From positions 124,001-188,000 of the forward strand of contig JAJHTX010000006.1 in NCBI GenBank assembly GCA_032164295.1: a DNA stretch of 64,000 nucleotides, in the 5' to 3' direction. The position numbers and the translations under genes were made by a program. This document shows, piece by piece, positions 20,536 to 32,164 of the stretch. The notes below the pieces were generated by a model. That model saw only the letters and a list, made by a program, of their open reading frames with translations. It was not told the DNA's origin and did not search any database. Source of the DNA: Inonotus obliquus. Its lineage: Eukaryota > Basidiomycota > Agaricomycetes > Hymenochaetales > Hymenochaetaceae. The number at the start of each line of letters is the position of its first letter. Position 1 is the first letter of the stretch.

Positions 20536-22827
20536 ATGGCTCACATTCAGGTTATGACAACCACAATCACGGAATCTAACGACATGGAGCTGGGACAGTT
20601 AGTTCCTGCCCCTTCGGCTTTCTCGCTAGCAACACCCAACCAGTCTGTTTTCGTAACTAACACCTTATCCACGAGTCCGGTCAATCCAGATGAATCGAAA
20701 CGACAGCGATCACCGGGATTACCAATGCGTATTATTGAAGTGATTCCACCTGAGGCCCTAAACTCCGTTGCGCAGGCAGCTAAGCTCGTATCCGTAATGG
20801 TGAAACCCGTACCGTGGCTAGGAGAAGCAGCAGAACTTGTTGCTTCCATCATAGTGCTCTGCCAGAATGTCGGCAAAAACAGGTGAGTACCTAGGTTTCT
20901 CGCAAGCTTATCGGATAACTAAATCTTTGAAAGAGAAGCTGCCGTTGGCCTAGCGGAACATTGCCGTAGCATGTTGGATGCGATCAATCAAACCTTTCCT
21001 GAAACGGAAGAACCCATAATGGAGGGGCTGAGGAAAGAATTGATTAGGTACGGTGATTTACTACCGATAAGCATAAATCATTGTTTGACTCGATATAAGT
21101 CTCCTAGTAAGAATTAACGTGGAAGTGGATGAATGGGCGAAGACCACCTTCTTGAAGGCCTTCGTGAAACAAGAAAAGATCAGCGAAGCCATAAAGTCGT
21201 TCCACGTTGAGATTGACCAATTTTGCAAGCGTTATATGGTGCTTTATATTCTTCTGTCTACTACTATCTCAGGATATGACTCTCCTCCCAGATTGTTACG
21301 CAAACTCTGACCTTTAACTGGATGAAAGACCACGAAAAGCGGACTAGAGAGGACTTTGCGGAATTACAAGCATTCCTTGTAGCATCGGAGAATAGGCAGA
21401 CCCTGGCAAAGGCATCTATCGAGGAATTGCGTGAGGACGTTAGAGACGTCCTCCATCTTCTTCAGCAAGTTAGCAAGAATTTCTTGTCAATTCCTCCTCG
21501 ACATTTGATTGTTAACTCAATTTGACAGTTTTTGCTTCAATCAAATTGGAATGAAGAGCAGCGTAGAGCGATGAAGGAGAATTTCCAGGCGATGTGCGAC
21601 TCGTCTGGACAGTTGCCACCAGGAGTTGAGCTGCACGAGGACTTCCTGACCCAAGAAAGAGACCCTGTCAAGGGTAATGGAACCTTTGATATTTATCGTG
21701 GATCCTGTCTTGGATGTCAGTATCCGTGTGCCATTAAGGTCGTAAGACGAATGGCATACAACGAGAACACAAAAAAGGTGAGACGCTTTTACTACCTTCC
21801 AAATGACTAGCTTAACTTGTATGTATGTCAGCGCTTCGAAAGGCAGTTCAAGTTATGGAGGGCCGTACATGCCAAGGATGAAGGAAGGCATATCCTACCT
21901 CTAATAGGCGCCGTTTATCGAATCCAGGCACCCTATCCATACCTGTAAGCTAACATATTCATGCAACCCGCCATCGTCTTAGGCTAACTCGAGTTGAAGT
22001 TGTTTCGTGAGTCCGTGGATGGAAAAGGGAAACGCTCTTCACTATGTCAAGGAGAATGACTATGTGGACAGAATAAAGCTCGTGAGTAACCACCTGGTCA
22101 AATCTTGGAGAAAATAATCACAATCCGTGAATAGATCGGGAGCATTGCGGAGGGCTTACAAGTTTTACACACGTTTGAGCCGCCTCTCCTCCACGGCTTC
22201 CTAAAATCGGTGAGTAACACTCGATTGTTGCTTCTTCATATACTTCATCATACCTCTTACAGTCGAATATTCTGATTGATGACTTCGGAAGCCCGCTTCT
22301 GGCCGACTTTGGGCTTTTAAGGGTAACCCTAGGCACCATGTTCACCAGATACGTGGGGTACTCACTGATTGCACTAGATCATCGAGCAGGAGAAGTTTCA
22401 AGTGACTTCGTATCCTGAAGCTGTCAATGCATACCGCTGGCTCGCCCCGGAAATGGCCACTGAAGAGAAAGAACCAACAGCCAAATCAGACGTTTTCATG
22501 TATGCAATGACGGTATTAGAAGTAAGCAATATCTCGTTTGGTGTTTTACACAACTCTTCTCGTTCACTTACCTTGACAATTCAGCTCATGACTCAGGAGG
22601 TACCGTTCTCACATATCAAGCGAGATCCTCAAGTATTGAACTATCGCCATTCCGGCGGATTGCCTATAAGGCCAACGGACGAAAAGGGGGTCATCGCTCG
22701 AAATCGTGGTCTTGATGATCGTCTTTGGGAATTACTATTGAAATGTTGGGAGAGAGAACCTGAAGCACGACCGTCAATTACTGACGTACTCGAAGAATTA
22801 CAGACATACCCTTCACCGCAGATTTAG
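20536..22827 (+). CDS. TKL-type pseudokinase with MLKL-like helical N-terminal domain
   Basis: First exons 20536-20882, 20934-21047 and 21112-21238 join in frame to about 196 residues; further exons run to the stop at 22827, about 590 residues in all. Residues about 75-196 are helical (ALNSVAQAAKLVSVMVKPV, ELVASIIVLCQNVGKNR, HCRSMLDAINQTF), the pattern of the MLKL-type four-helix N-terminal domain frequent in basidiomycete TKL kinases. A coiled coil follows (EDFAELQAFLVASENRQTL). The kinase fold starts near VKGNGTFDIYRGS with ATP-lysine CAIKVVRR, but the catalytic loop is LLHGFLKS-SNILIDD: the HRD aspartate is replaced by Phe. DFG is intact in PLLADFGLLR; AYRWLAPEMATEE and LLLKCWEREPEARPS complete the C-lobe. 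It should be a catalytically weak or dead signalling kinase. Confidence 0.75.
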
Positions 22828-24661
22828 ACAAATTCTTTCCGAGTATTTCTTACAGACCTTTCCTGTGTCACTACTGGATTTTCGGGATAGAAACATAGAG
22901 AACGACAGTTGAAAATATTAGCCTGCCCTGGGGATACCAAGATCCAAGAAGATATCCCCTTTCTTGATGAGATGAGGAAAGAGAAAATATTTTACTCACT
23001 TGGTCTGGTCTGGTCGCGGAGCGGGAAAAACAGGCCGGGTCCCATTATGTAATTTTCTCTGATGGATCTGTGCCTCTTCTGTTTCTTGACCAGTACTTCA
23101 CTTCACTAACGGCTGTATTATGCGCCACTAAGGTTCCTCTCAAACTGGACAACTGGTGCCGATGCGATGGACAGACTCGGACTCGGACGAGTCGACAACG
23201 TGAGAATGAGTGCACTGTGCACTGATTCGACCTGGCGCCAGTCTGCGAGAACGACTCCTGACTCCTGACTCCTGACTCCTGGTTTCAGGCTTCAGGCTCT
23301 GGTTAATTGTGGACGTGGGTGTGGACGTAGGCGAAAAATTGTTCCTTTTGTTTCTGTTGATGGACCTTTCGGGTGCAAGTTAAAGAGGTGACGGAAAAAT
23401 TAATATTGTGGTGGTCGTTTCGAGTGTGAGTAAGTATCAGTCTTCTCGATGAACGTTTTCACATTCACGTTCACATTGTTCCCATGTTACATGTATTTTC
23501 GGTTCCCGACTGCTGTCAATACCGAGATGAGATGAGATGAGATGCCCGGCTGGGTCCTGGTGGTATGTACCTCAAACCCTCAAAATCTCAAGGCACATTA
23601 ACATTCAACACATTCTTCTACCCCTCCCAGGCTCTGTGGAGACGCGACGCCATTCAAACTTTACTTATGGTGCACGCGCTTATCCTATTCTCTCTGGATC
23701 ATTGAACTATTTCTGGATATCACCCAGGCCGGAGTGGGACGTCCGTTCGTAGACCATAACCACAGAGCCGACACTCGACTTGATCATCAAGAACGAGCGC
23801 ATCTAGTTCAATACGTTCTTCTCTCACCAACCGACATATGTCATGCCACGCCGGCCGGTAACTCCATAACCATCGCGGTAGTAACTCTAGCGAGTGAGAA
23901 TCAACAAACTACACTTTCTCTCGAATTTCTTCGGACTTTCTCTATTTCCTCTACTTCCTACGTCCAAATCAAATCTCACACATTCACATTGTAAACGGCC
24001 GGAACACAAAACACAATGATGGAACATCTTGCTCTTCTGACTTGGACTGAGCCGAACCCGATTTCCAATTGCCGACTCCGACTGATAAGAAAGAATCTTT
24101 CACTTCTCTGCCCTCGAGTCTTTCACTCTTGGCTTGGAATAAGGTTTCGGGAGTTTGGATCTATCAATCAACGAATCTCAACGAATCTTAGCACACTAGA
24201 CTAATCGGCGGAAAATCAGGGTTGATCCTGTCGACCCTTCGGCCCTTTGACCCTTCAACCCTTCGTTGCCGAGAAGACCACGAGCGCTCGACTCGAAGTT
24301 CCGACTCTACGACGTGCAAGTTTACGAAACCTAGACCTCTCGATATCCTTCCTAACCGCCCATTTGCACATTTACGAATATTAAATTAATGTTTGGTCCC
24401 GGGGTCGTAGGTTTAATGTTTATAATATTACACGATACACGACACACGACGAAATTGTGTAATGAACGAAAAACGAAAAACGCAAACGCAAACGAAAGGG
24501 GCTTTCCTGAATCCGAAGCACGATATTGGTTGGTGAATAGTAAAGTCCATGTCAAGCTCAAGCCCTCCGAACATCCCATCTCATATCCAATATCCCATGC
24601 GTACATGACCAAATCTCTGTTTAGTCATGAAGCTATCCCAACCACCCCCCAAAATACCAAA
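22828..24661. other. long intergenic region with simple repeats
   Basis: No exon chain recognised on either strand. It holds (GACTCCT)4 at 23253-23280 and (GAGAT)4 at 23524-23543, several CACATTCACATT-like words, and pyrimidine-rich stretches near 23780-23990. The right end is the 3' flank of the minus-strand DUF6534 gene. Confidence 0.45.
23253..23280. repeat. (GACTCCT)4 microsatellite
   Basis: Four perfect 7-nt units, followed by the related GGTTTCAGGCTTCAGG. Non-coding. Confidence 0.9.
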
Positions 24662-26440
24662 TCAAACAACATGATTAACCGAGTCACTCGCAGAGTGGAA
24701 ATCCGCCGTCGAGCCGCCGAACTATCGAAGTGTCAAAAAAGAAGAGGGCATCGTCAGTGACTATCATTTACAAGTTATTTCTACTTTCTCGTTGTAGAAT
24801 GGATGAGATGTGGATGTGGATGTGGATGTGGAAAGGGAAATGGGAGAAGGGAGGTTGTTGAGCTTACCTTTTTGCCTTCGGACTCGGAATCGGGAGCGTT
24901 GACGTCGATGTTGACTCGACATTCGATCGGGCGTTGGTTATAAGCCTATCAAAAACGTAAAAAATGGATCACGAATCAGCAATCAACACCAGCCAGTTTC
25001 CAGATTCAACAACAAAACTCGACTGAATTACACACCTTGTGCGAGTTTCCGGTAACGGTAGCAGACGCAGCTGTAGCACGAGACCTCGCAAACGACGACG
25101 AGGAGTTCATCGCAGAACTACTAGCCAAGTCGTCTAAATGGAAACTCATCCCTCCAGCTGTAGTCTGCTGACTCCCTCGGAGCGCCGAACGCGCATTGAG
25201 CGAAGCGAGCATGCAGTTGTAATACACTGCGCCGTAAGGGGAGTGTCAGAACAATCTTATGCGAAAGATAGAGAAAAAGAAGAGAAGCTCACACTTAGCC
25301 ATACAAAAATCAATCAACAAATAAATAAACGAATTCGGCAACACCTCCGCAGCAACAAACGCCACAATCGCCATCACACTCGTCACCAACCCCGTGCCGA
25401 TCGTAAACGCAACCAGCCTCTTAATGATTCCCTCCGTCTTCCTAAACCCGGACCGACGATTCCACAAAAGGTATATGAGGACGAGGGCGATGGCGGTATC
25501 GGTGATGAGGACTATGACGTTCATGGCGCGTTCGTAGCGCACGATCGTCACTAGTTGTTCGAGGTGTTCGAACGATTGGGTTTTGGAGATGTAGACTGCT
25601 GTGACGACGAGTTGGGCGAAGACGAGGAAGCCGAGGCTGCCTGTGATGATATAACTGCTGTTACTCACTTTTCAATACGATAATTTAGTAAGATGTGATG
25701 AGAGAGAATTGTAGTAGAAGACGTACGGTTCCATGCACGCATAACGAACAGCGATTGTACCATAGCTGCAATAATCGGCGAGAACGGTGCAGAACTATAG
25801 ATATCCCTGTATATATACCCCAAAAAAATCAAGCGGCGAAATCAGCGAATCAGCGAGAACCCTGCAATCGCAAAGAGCAAAGAATAACAAAAAATGATAC
25901 CAACGTAGGCAAGTTATCCAAAAACGCTACATTCCCAAACTCTCTGACGAAGTAGACGTATAAGAACTTGAGGACTAGGATGAGGTATATCGTATCGAGG
26001 ATCCATAGTAAGATCGTATATGTCTTGAGCCAGATCTTGTCCGTGTGTATATATTTCTGTCAGAGTTAGAGTCAGAGTCAGAGTGAAAGAGGTGTTTGAG
26101 ATTGTCGGTGGAGGAGGAGGAGGAGGAGGAGGAGGATGGTAAGTACCTCGATGTAGAACCATAGTTGTAAGCAGCTGACTGCCCATAGACTAGGATTTGC
26201 AAAGTCAGTTAGTACATACAAACCAATCCAGAATCCAGAATCCACTTACGCCGTCGAAATTCTGTTACCAATCCAATCAGACCAATCCAAGCAAACAAAC
26301 GATAAGGACAGCGAACGTACATGACAGTGAGAAACAAACATCCATACTACCAATTCACCAAACAAACGAAACCTATCGGTAACTTTCGAAACAAGGTATT
26401 GATACAATGATCAACGTACAGTACTATCCAATTCCGACAT
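24662..26440 (-). CDS. seven-helix membrane protein, DUF6534 family, copy 1
   Basis: Minus-strand gene starting MSELDST at 26440. Exons include YGCLFLTV, a 12-nt microexon (26250-26261), ALWAVSCLQLWFYIE, KYIHTDKIWLKTYTILLWI, RAW, then SNSSYIITGSLGFLVFAQ through IGTGLVTSVMAIVAFVAAEV and YNCMLASLNARSALRG. Seven hydrophobic helices and the Y-N-x-L-A-S-L-N-A-R end are diagnostic for fungal DUF6534. The tail has RPIECRVNIDVN and a last exon ending SVNHVV (stop at 24662). Introns are enriched in repeats: (CCT)n near 26110-26136 and (GGATGT)n near 24806-24832 on the plus strand. Function of the family is unknown; topology resembles receptors. Three paralogs lie at 32165, 37522 and 40772. Confidence 0.82.
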
Positions 26441-26770
26441 GATGAATGGACTCTGGACTTGACGCGACTAGCTTGGGTCTGTCGAGGGGAAAAGAGAGGA
26501 GAGATGGAGGTGCCAAGGGAGAGTACTAGAGTCGGCCTTGAGGCTTACGGCGAGGCTTAACCTTTCACCGAAGGCAAAGGCACAGGTAGGGACGAGTCAC
26601 GTTTCGGTCTTCTCCCTGAGGTGGCTATATAAGCAGTTGATAAAAATAGATTACATGGTGGAGGTACTAATATTGGGTAGATTTACTTACTTTTATTCTT
26701 GTCCATGTCCATGTAATCTTGAATTCTCACCTACGCTTACTTTCAGTGTAATGTACGATCTGATATCAAG

Positions 26771-26801
<31 letters not shown>

Positions 26802-28007
26802 GTCATACTCCGACCATCACGATTCCAAAACAGCGCCGGTCGGGAATAGAACAGACACAACGTGGTACATACTACAACCTAAGGTCATAGGACCACCGAC
26901 CATCTCAGTTCCCAAACGATAGCAGGTGATATCAATCAGCTGTCAATGATACACGATACACGACACAGTACTCACTTCCATACATCCATAAAGTTCAAAA
27001 CTCCCAACTTTGTGTGAGATAAACTTCCGGAGCATGTGCAGAGAACCTGATTTCAGGTGTCAGGAGCGAATAGTGTCGTCCCCGTCCGTCCGAATATGGG
27101 TCGATCGACGTCGTCGGGTTATGCCGAAACTGCAGTTTGCGTTTGCAGGAATGATCCGGGCGGTACGTTCCCCAAGAAATATCACAGGCCATCTTGGCTA
27201 CGTGCTACTTATTCTGATTTCTCTGATTGCTCCGGAATCCAAAAAAAAATTGAATTTGAATTTCAAACGGATACCAGTACTGACCAGAGCCAATTAATCT
27301 TATACTAGAGGCGTACATATCAAACCTAGAAATATCAATTAATGAGGACTATCGAGCTTCCTGTACGCGTACTATGAACAAATAATGCCACCGCTACCTC
27401 TTCTTCACCAGAAGGCACCGTATCTGTCAGATTATTTATAAGCCAGGTCCATCTTCCATCTTCCGTGATGTATTCCCAGTGCCACATCTACGACCAAAAG
27501 CGGAACATGGAACTATCAAACTTTCGTTGTACGCTCCCTCTGTATCTGTCACGGTCCCAGCGTCGTGGCGTGGTGGAGGTATCACGTTCTTCAATTATCA
27601 TTGCGAAAGAGATGTGCCTTTGTGTGAAAAGAGCTAAGCTTCGTCATGATGTGATATCTGTAGAAGTTGATCGGAGATGAGTTAATTAACCGTAAGACAG
27701 AGTCTAGACCGAAGTGCTTCTTCGTGACTCCTGACGTGTATCTTGGTCTACCAAACGCGGGACCGTGACTATACGAAGAGTCTACATAGTCAACTTTCCC
27801 GCTCCCAGCGCCTACACAACGTATGCAAGAAAACAGCCGAACGCGTACATACATCCATCACCTGCCGAAATGATGGTATCAAGTTCTCATTGATCCCTCA
27901 TCCAGCCGGCCTATTAATATATGATAATATTAATACACATATACACTCCTTCAACCTCCGCCTTCATTCCCACCCTCCACCACTCTCACTCCACCACTCT
28001 CACTCCA
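26441..28007. other. divergent upstream region between DUF6534 copy 1 and alpha/beta hydrolase
   Basis: About 1.6 kb without a credible gene. It contains the (AAG)11 microsatellite at 26768-26800 and a CT/CA-rich leader (27950-28007) just before the hydrolase start. Confidence 0.45.
26768..26800. repeat. (AAG)11 microsatellite
   Basis: Eleven perfect trinucleotide units in the upstream region of DUF6534 copy 1. No exon overlaps it. Confidence 0.95.
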
Positions 28008-29311
28008 ATGTCCACCCCAACCCACCCAACAACCACCACCTCCCCAAAGAACTACCGCACCCGCATCTCACCCGCCCTCCAACGCCCCTACGCCTGGTTC
28101 TGGCTCGGCACAATCCTAATCCGCATCCCCTACTGGCTCCTCACAAACCTATCCCCCTCCCAACGCCCCCGCAAATCCTGGCCTCTCAAAAAAGCAGTAT
28201 TTCTCAGATTCGTCAGGGCCTGGTTGAAGGGCTATGAACGAGCGTGAGTCCAAGTCTTATGGATGAGTTGATGACTAATAACGGAAATCCCCGAAAATAT
28301 AGGTACATGAAATTGGTGGACTTCCCACCTTCAGATCTCCACTTCGACGCGAGCAAGAAAGTACACGGCGTATGGATCGAAGGCGCTCCAGAGCTCATAA
28401 CAGGCAAAGTCAAAGAATGGGCAGAAATAGCCGGTGTAGGCGCAGAACGCATCCCAGGTTACTGGATGTTCAAAGAAGGTAGCACCATCGCAATTGAGCA
28501 AAGCCCCGACGAGAGGGAAAAGATACTGTTTTTCCTTCATGGAGGAGGGTATACGATGTTATCTGCTCATCCAAGCGACCCGTGTGGGAACATCGTTCGT
28601 GGGTTCCTCGACTCCTGTCCATCCATCACTCGATCTTTCAACGTCGAGTATCGTCTTACCTCCGTCCCTCCCGAACCTACACGAGGTCCATTCCCCTGCG
28701 CTTTAATAGACGCAATATCAGGATACAACTACCTCGTCAACCATCTCGGTTTTAACCCTTCTCAAATTATCATCGCTGGGAATTCAGCGGGTGCAAACCT
28801 CGGTCAAGCACTCGTACGATACCTACTCGAATACAAAGGAACAATACCTAAACTTCCAGACGTCCCAGCCGCTCTGGCCTTTCTCTCACCTTGGGCTGAT
28901 ATGAGTGGATCTAATTGGTTCCCTGGTTCTTCCCACTTCACGAATTTCGGAAATGACACGATCACTCTATTCCGCGTCCCCTACGCTGTCGACGCACCAC
29001 CCGCATTCATCGAACCTTTCGGTCCCGATATCGTTTCCCAAACTCCATACATCTCCCCTGCATGCAGGTACATCGAAGACGTCAGCTTCGAAGGATTCCC
29101 ACCCACACTCATCACTTCTGGGGATGCTGAAGTCCTCCTCGACCAATGCCGTGAACTCTCCCGACGGATGAAAAAATCAATGGGCGAGGACAAGGTCGTT
29201 TATCACGAAGCCAAAGACGCATGGCACGATTTTCTAACCGTTTTCTTCGAACCAGAACGATCAGAAACATTGAAAGTCGTCTCCGATTTCGTGGAAAAAT
29301 TCGTAAAGTGA
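28008..29311 (+). CDS. alpha/beta hydrolase fold-3 esterase (HSL-like), membrane-anchored
   Basis: Exons 28008-28243 and 28303-29311 (phase-2 intron), 414 residues. A hydrophobic segment at about residues 28-46 (YAWFWLGTILIRIPYWLL) suggests a membrane anchor. The fold shows FFLHGGGYTM (oxyanion loop), NVEYRLTS, IIIAGNSAGANLGQAL (nucleophile Ser in GNSAG), SPWADMSGS, then LITSGDAEVLLDQ (catalytic Asp) and DAWHDFLTV (catalytic His). All triad residues are present, so an active carboxylesterase or lipase is expected, with unknown substrate. Plus-strand third positions are unusually C-rich in exon 1. It lies between a DUF6534 gene and a convergent TMEM135-like gene. Confidence 0.88.
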
Positions 29312-29450
29312 TGGACTCAGATGTAGCACGATATTAGCGATTACTTTTATTATAGCTCGTTCTGACAATGCTATCAGCTCCCTCATCAGTCAAACCAGCG
29401 CCTTGCCTACCTTATCATACTCTACAAAACGAATAAGTATACCAGCTTCT

Positions 29451-30935
29451 TCACCGCAACTTCGACATGGCGAATCCGACAAGCCCGGATATCTTTGCGC
29501 CTTTTCGTTGCAGCGCAACGAGCCGTATCCAGGATAGAGCCAGCACAAGCACGTCCCCAAATCTACGACAAGATTCATTTCTAAACTCCTTATGACGATC
29601 GCAGACAACGTACGGAATAGACGCTCCTCCATGGATACACCAAGCTCGCCACGCGCACAGTGCAGCAAGCCGCGCCACGTAAAGCGATATTTCCGTACGT
29701 CTTTTCTCAGGTAGAACGAGAATCCAGAGAGAAGCAACGGATGCATTGATTATCCATCTGAAAATCCAGATGAGAATTTAATGAGACCAAGATAGTGGCC
29801 AGTTCTCACCGTGCACGCTTGATATAATCCTTTGGAAGAATGCGTTGGAGTAAGCAAGTCATCGCCCATGAGGTAGATATACTAGAAGCTAGATAAGATA
29901 CTACATCATCGGATACGCAAAAAAAAGTACCTTGCGGATATAAACACAGTCCCTTGCAATGTTGCCGATAGCCACTTTCCCAGAACTGCTACAGGATTCC
30001 TTGTAAGGACGCTACATTTTAGTCCCTGGCCTTGATTTGACTGAATGTGACATACTTCGTGATCATTTTCCGTTGACGACTCGACAGCAAGATAGGCAGC
30101 GCGCTAACCGCAGCAAACCACCTGCCAGTCCGGAGTGACTCTGTGAAAAAAGCGTGGAGATAATTTTTTAAGCAGCTTGGTTGCCCGGGATGAAGCTTTG
30201 TGCATAGTTCGTAAGCATGGGAATTGCGTGATTGCGGTGTCGTCTCTGCAAACGTGGCGCTACAAAGGATCTCTTCCAGCTCTGCCCTTGATGTTCCCGG
30301 AGGTACATAGTACGTGGAGTTCTATAACAGATCAAGTCAGCAATGTGAGTAAGCTGCACATTTCGTGACTCACCGAGAGAATAACACGTTCGTATGCAGA
30401 CGGGAACGTTTCGCTATTGAACAGAAAAGCCCAGAGCAAATAAGCATTCCCTACTACATTCAGAGTCCACACAGGTGGCAAATAGCGCCTCCATCTTGAG
30501 CTAATCACGGTATGATAAAGGGCGGATGATGCCGCATAAAGAACAACATGGACTCTCCACGAGGGTGGAAGAAGGACGACAAGTGCGGAAGCGAATAGTT
30601 CCGCCAACCACCCCGTCCCCGACTTGTTGTCAAACTGATGGTGTAAATACCGATACACGCGTGGCAACACCGTTGGAAAAAGTGCTATCCTGATAGAGGT
30701 TCCGTCGACAATCGGTTTTCTTCTTCTTCTACACGCAAAAAGAATGATCATCAATCATCAATATCAATGATCATTATCGATCCCAACATACTTCTTACCG
30801 TGTTTGTGTGGTGAGAAGAGTCGGAATCGCCCTAGCTGATACAACTATGGCGAGAGCTGACAGAAATGTACGTAGAGACTGATCTCTTGTAAGCTTGGAC
30901 AGTACGCGACGTGGTGATTGAACAGCTCCATGCAT
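29451..30935 (-). CDS. TMEM135-like multi-pass membrane protein
   Basis: Minus strand, first exon from 30935 (MHGAVQSPRRVLSKLTRDQ, then TFLSALAIVVSARAIPTLL). Next exon: RRRRKPIVDGTSIRIALFP, LAELFASALVVLLPPSWR, VVGNAYLLWAFLFNSETFP. Then YYVPPGTSRAELEEIL and KLHPGQPSCLKNYLHAFFTE, several short membrane exons (WFAAVSALPILLSSRQ, AVLGKWLSATLQGTVFIS), and a final exon with ISLYVARLAALCAWRAW and FGDVLVLALSWIRLV, stopping at 29451. The C-x-(I/L)-x-H-P-x-x-x-S-C segment and the GNAxLLWAFLF helix resemble the TMEM135 family, linked to peroxisome, mitochondrial and lipid homeostasis. About eight introns; exact joins in the middle are not certain. Confidence 0.6.
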
Positions 30936-32164
30936 GATGGGTGGAAATGCTCAAGAGTGGGCGCTTGGCGCGAATCAACTAAAAGAATCGGATTCCCACG
31001 GCTAGTGCAAACAAAACTTTAAGTTTAGCCACCGATGTCGATACTATGCATCTCATCTCTGAAATTTAGTTATGGTTATTATCCTCGTAGGGTTCCGCGA
31101 CGGTCACAGCGCCATCTGATATTCCTTGACGTTACGTTTGTCGGCGTGGGTCAAACTACTACATGCCAGTGGACATCTTCCAGAAAGAATCTGTTTTCCT
31201 GCGTCATCACGGACTCAGTAAGTGCCTGTTTATGTGCCACTCTCTATTCTAATGGTGGTCAGAATAACAGTGTTCCGGACTCATAGCCAGCCCATTACAC
31301 TCTTTAGTGGTGTCGGCCAATATGTTACCTCAAAGTATCTAGGGGACTGAAATCTATGACTTGAACCCACGGAGCAGTTCCTTACGGTTTTGATGTGCGT
31401 CGTGTACAGAGCAACTATCCGGTAAGTCTTCAAATGGCATTTGTCTCGTGTTATTGTATTCTGATACTCTTCTGTCACGCCACTATCTTCCCACACTCAA
31501 GTACACTCGGTGATCAAATAACCATATGCGCTCTTAGAACTTCCGTCTCTGCTGGGTCTGCAAAGCACGCCAAGACACCAAGACGCAACCCACGCTCAAG
31601 TGCCGACTGTCAAAAGAGAAAGACGGTATGTAGTTCTCTCAGCCTGATGCCTAGAGCTGTATTTCAATTCACTCCATATGTGTGCTACGTCTCGTTGATC
31701 TAAAGGGGTCTGAAACAGTGGCTGAATTGAATGTATGATGTCGATTTCCCAGAAAACAGGAATTTCAGGGACTTCCACTGGGATGTGGTTTCTATTCCAC
31801 GCGGTCACCAACAGAAACGCACTGCATATCCTGTAATGCGGCATTAGTACATAGTCGGAAAACCTAACGTGGCCGAAACAGGGAGCGATCGCTTGATAGC
31901 AGCGAGATTTCTGCATGGCTTCTGTACGTGATGGTCGGAAATAAGACTTTGGGATGGTGTCCGGTTTCCGATTGATCTGATGATTAAGGTTCCCGCGGGC
32001 GGCTATGATGTGGGAAGACTCTGACATACCCATCTGACTTGTCCAAACCACCATCAACACGGGTAGGATTGATTGTGCATTGTATTAGTATAAAAGGCCA
32101 GTCAAAGGATAATCCGGAAATTCAACCCTGCACCCCGCTTGGCGCCGTCCCTCTTAGTATTAGT
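30936..32164. other. intergenic region upstream of DUF6534 copy 2
   Basis: No confident gene. A possible short exon pair around 31390-31625 encodes CWVCKARQDTKTQPTLKC flanked by GTAAGT and TTAG/GTATGT signals, which could be a remnant zinc-binding (MYND-like) segment, but nothing continues it. A long minus-strand open frame (31596-32060) has no recognisable features. The end is the promoter of the DUF6534 gene. Confidence 0.35.

Noticed and set aside
31596..32060. 154-codon minus-strand frame upstream of DUF6534 copy 2
   Set aside because: No recognisable motif, overlaps a promoter region, and codon pattern looks random.
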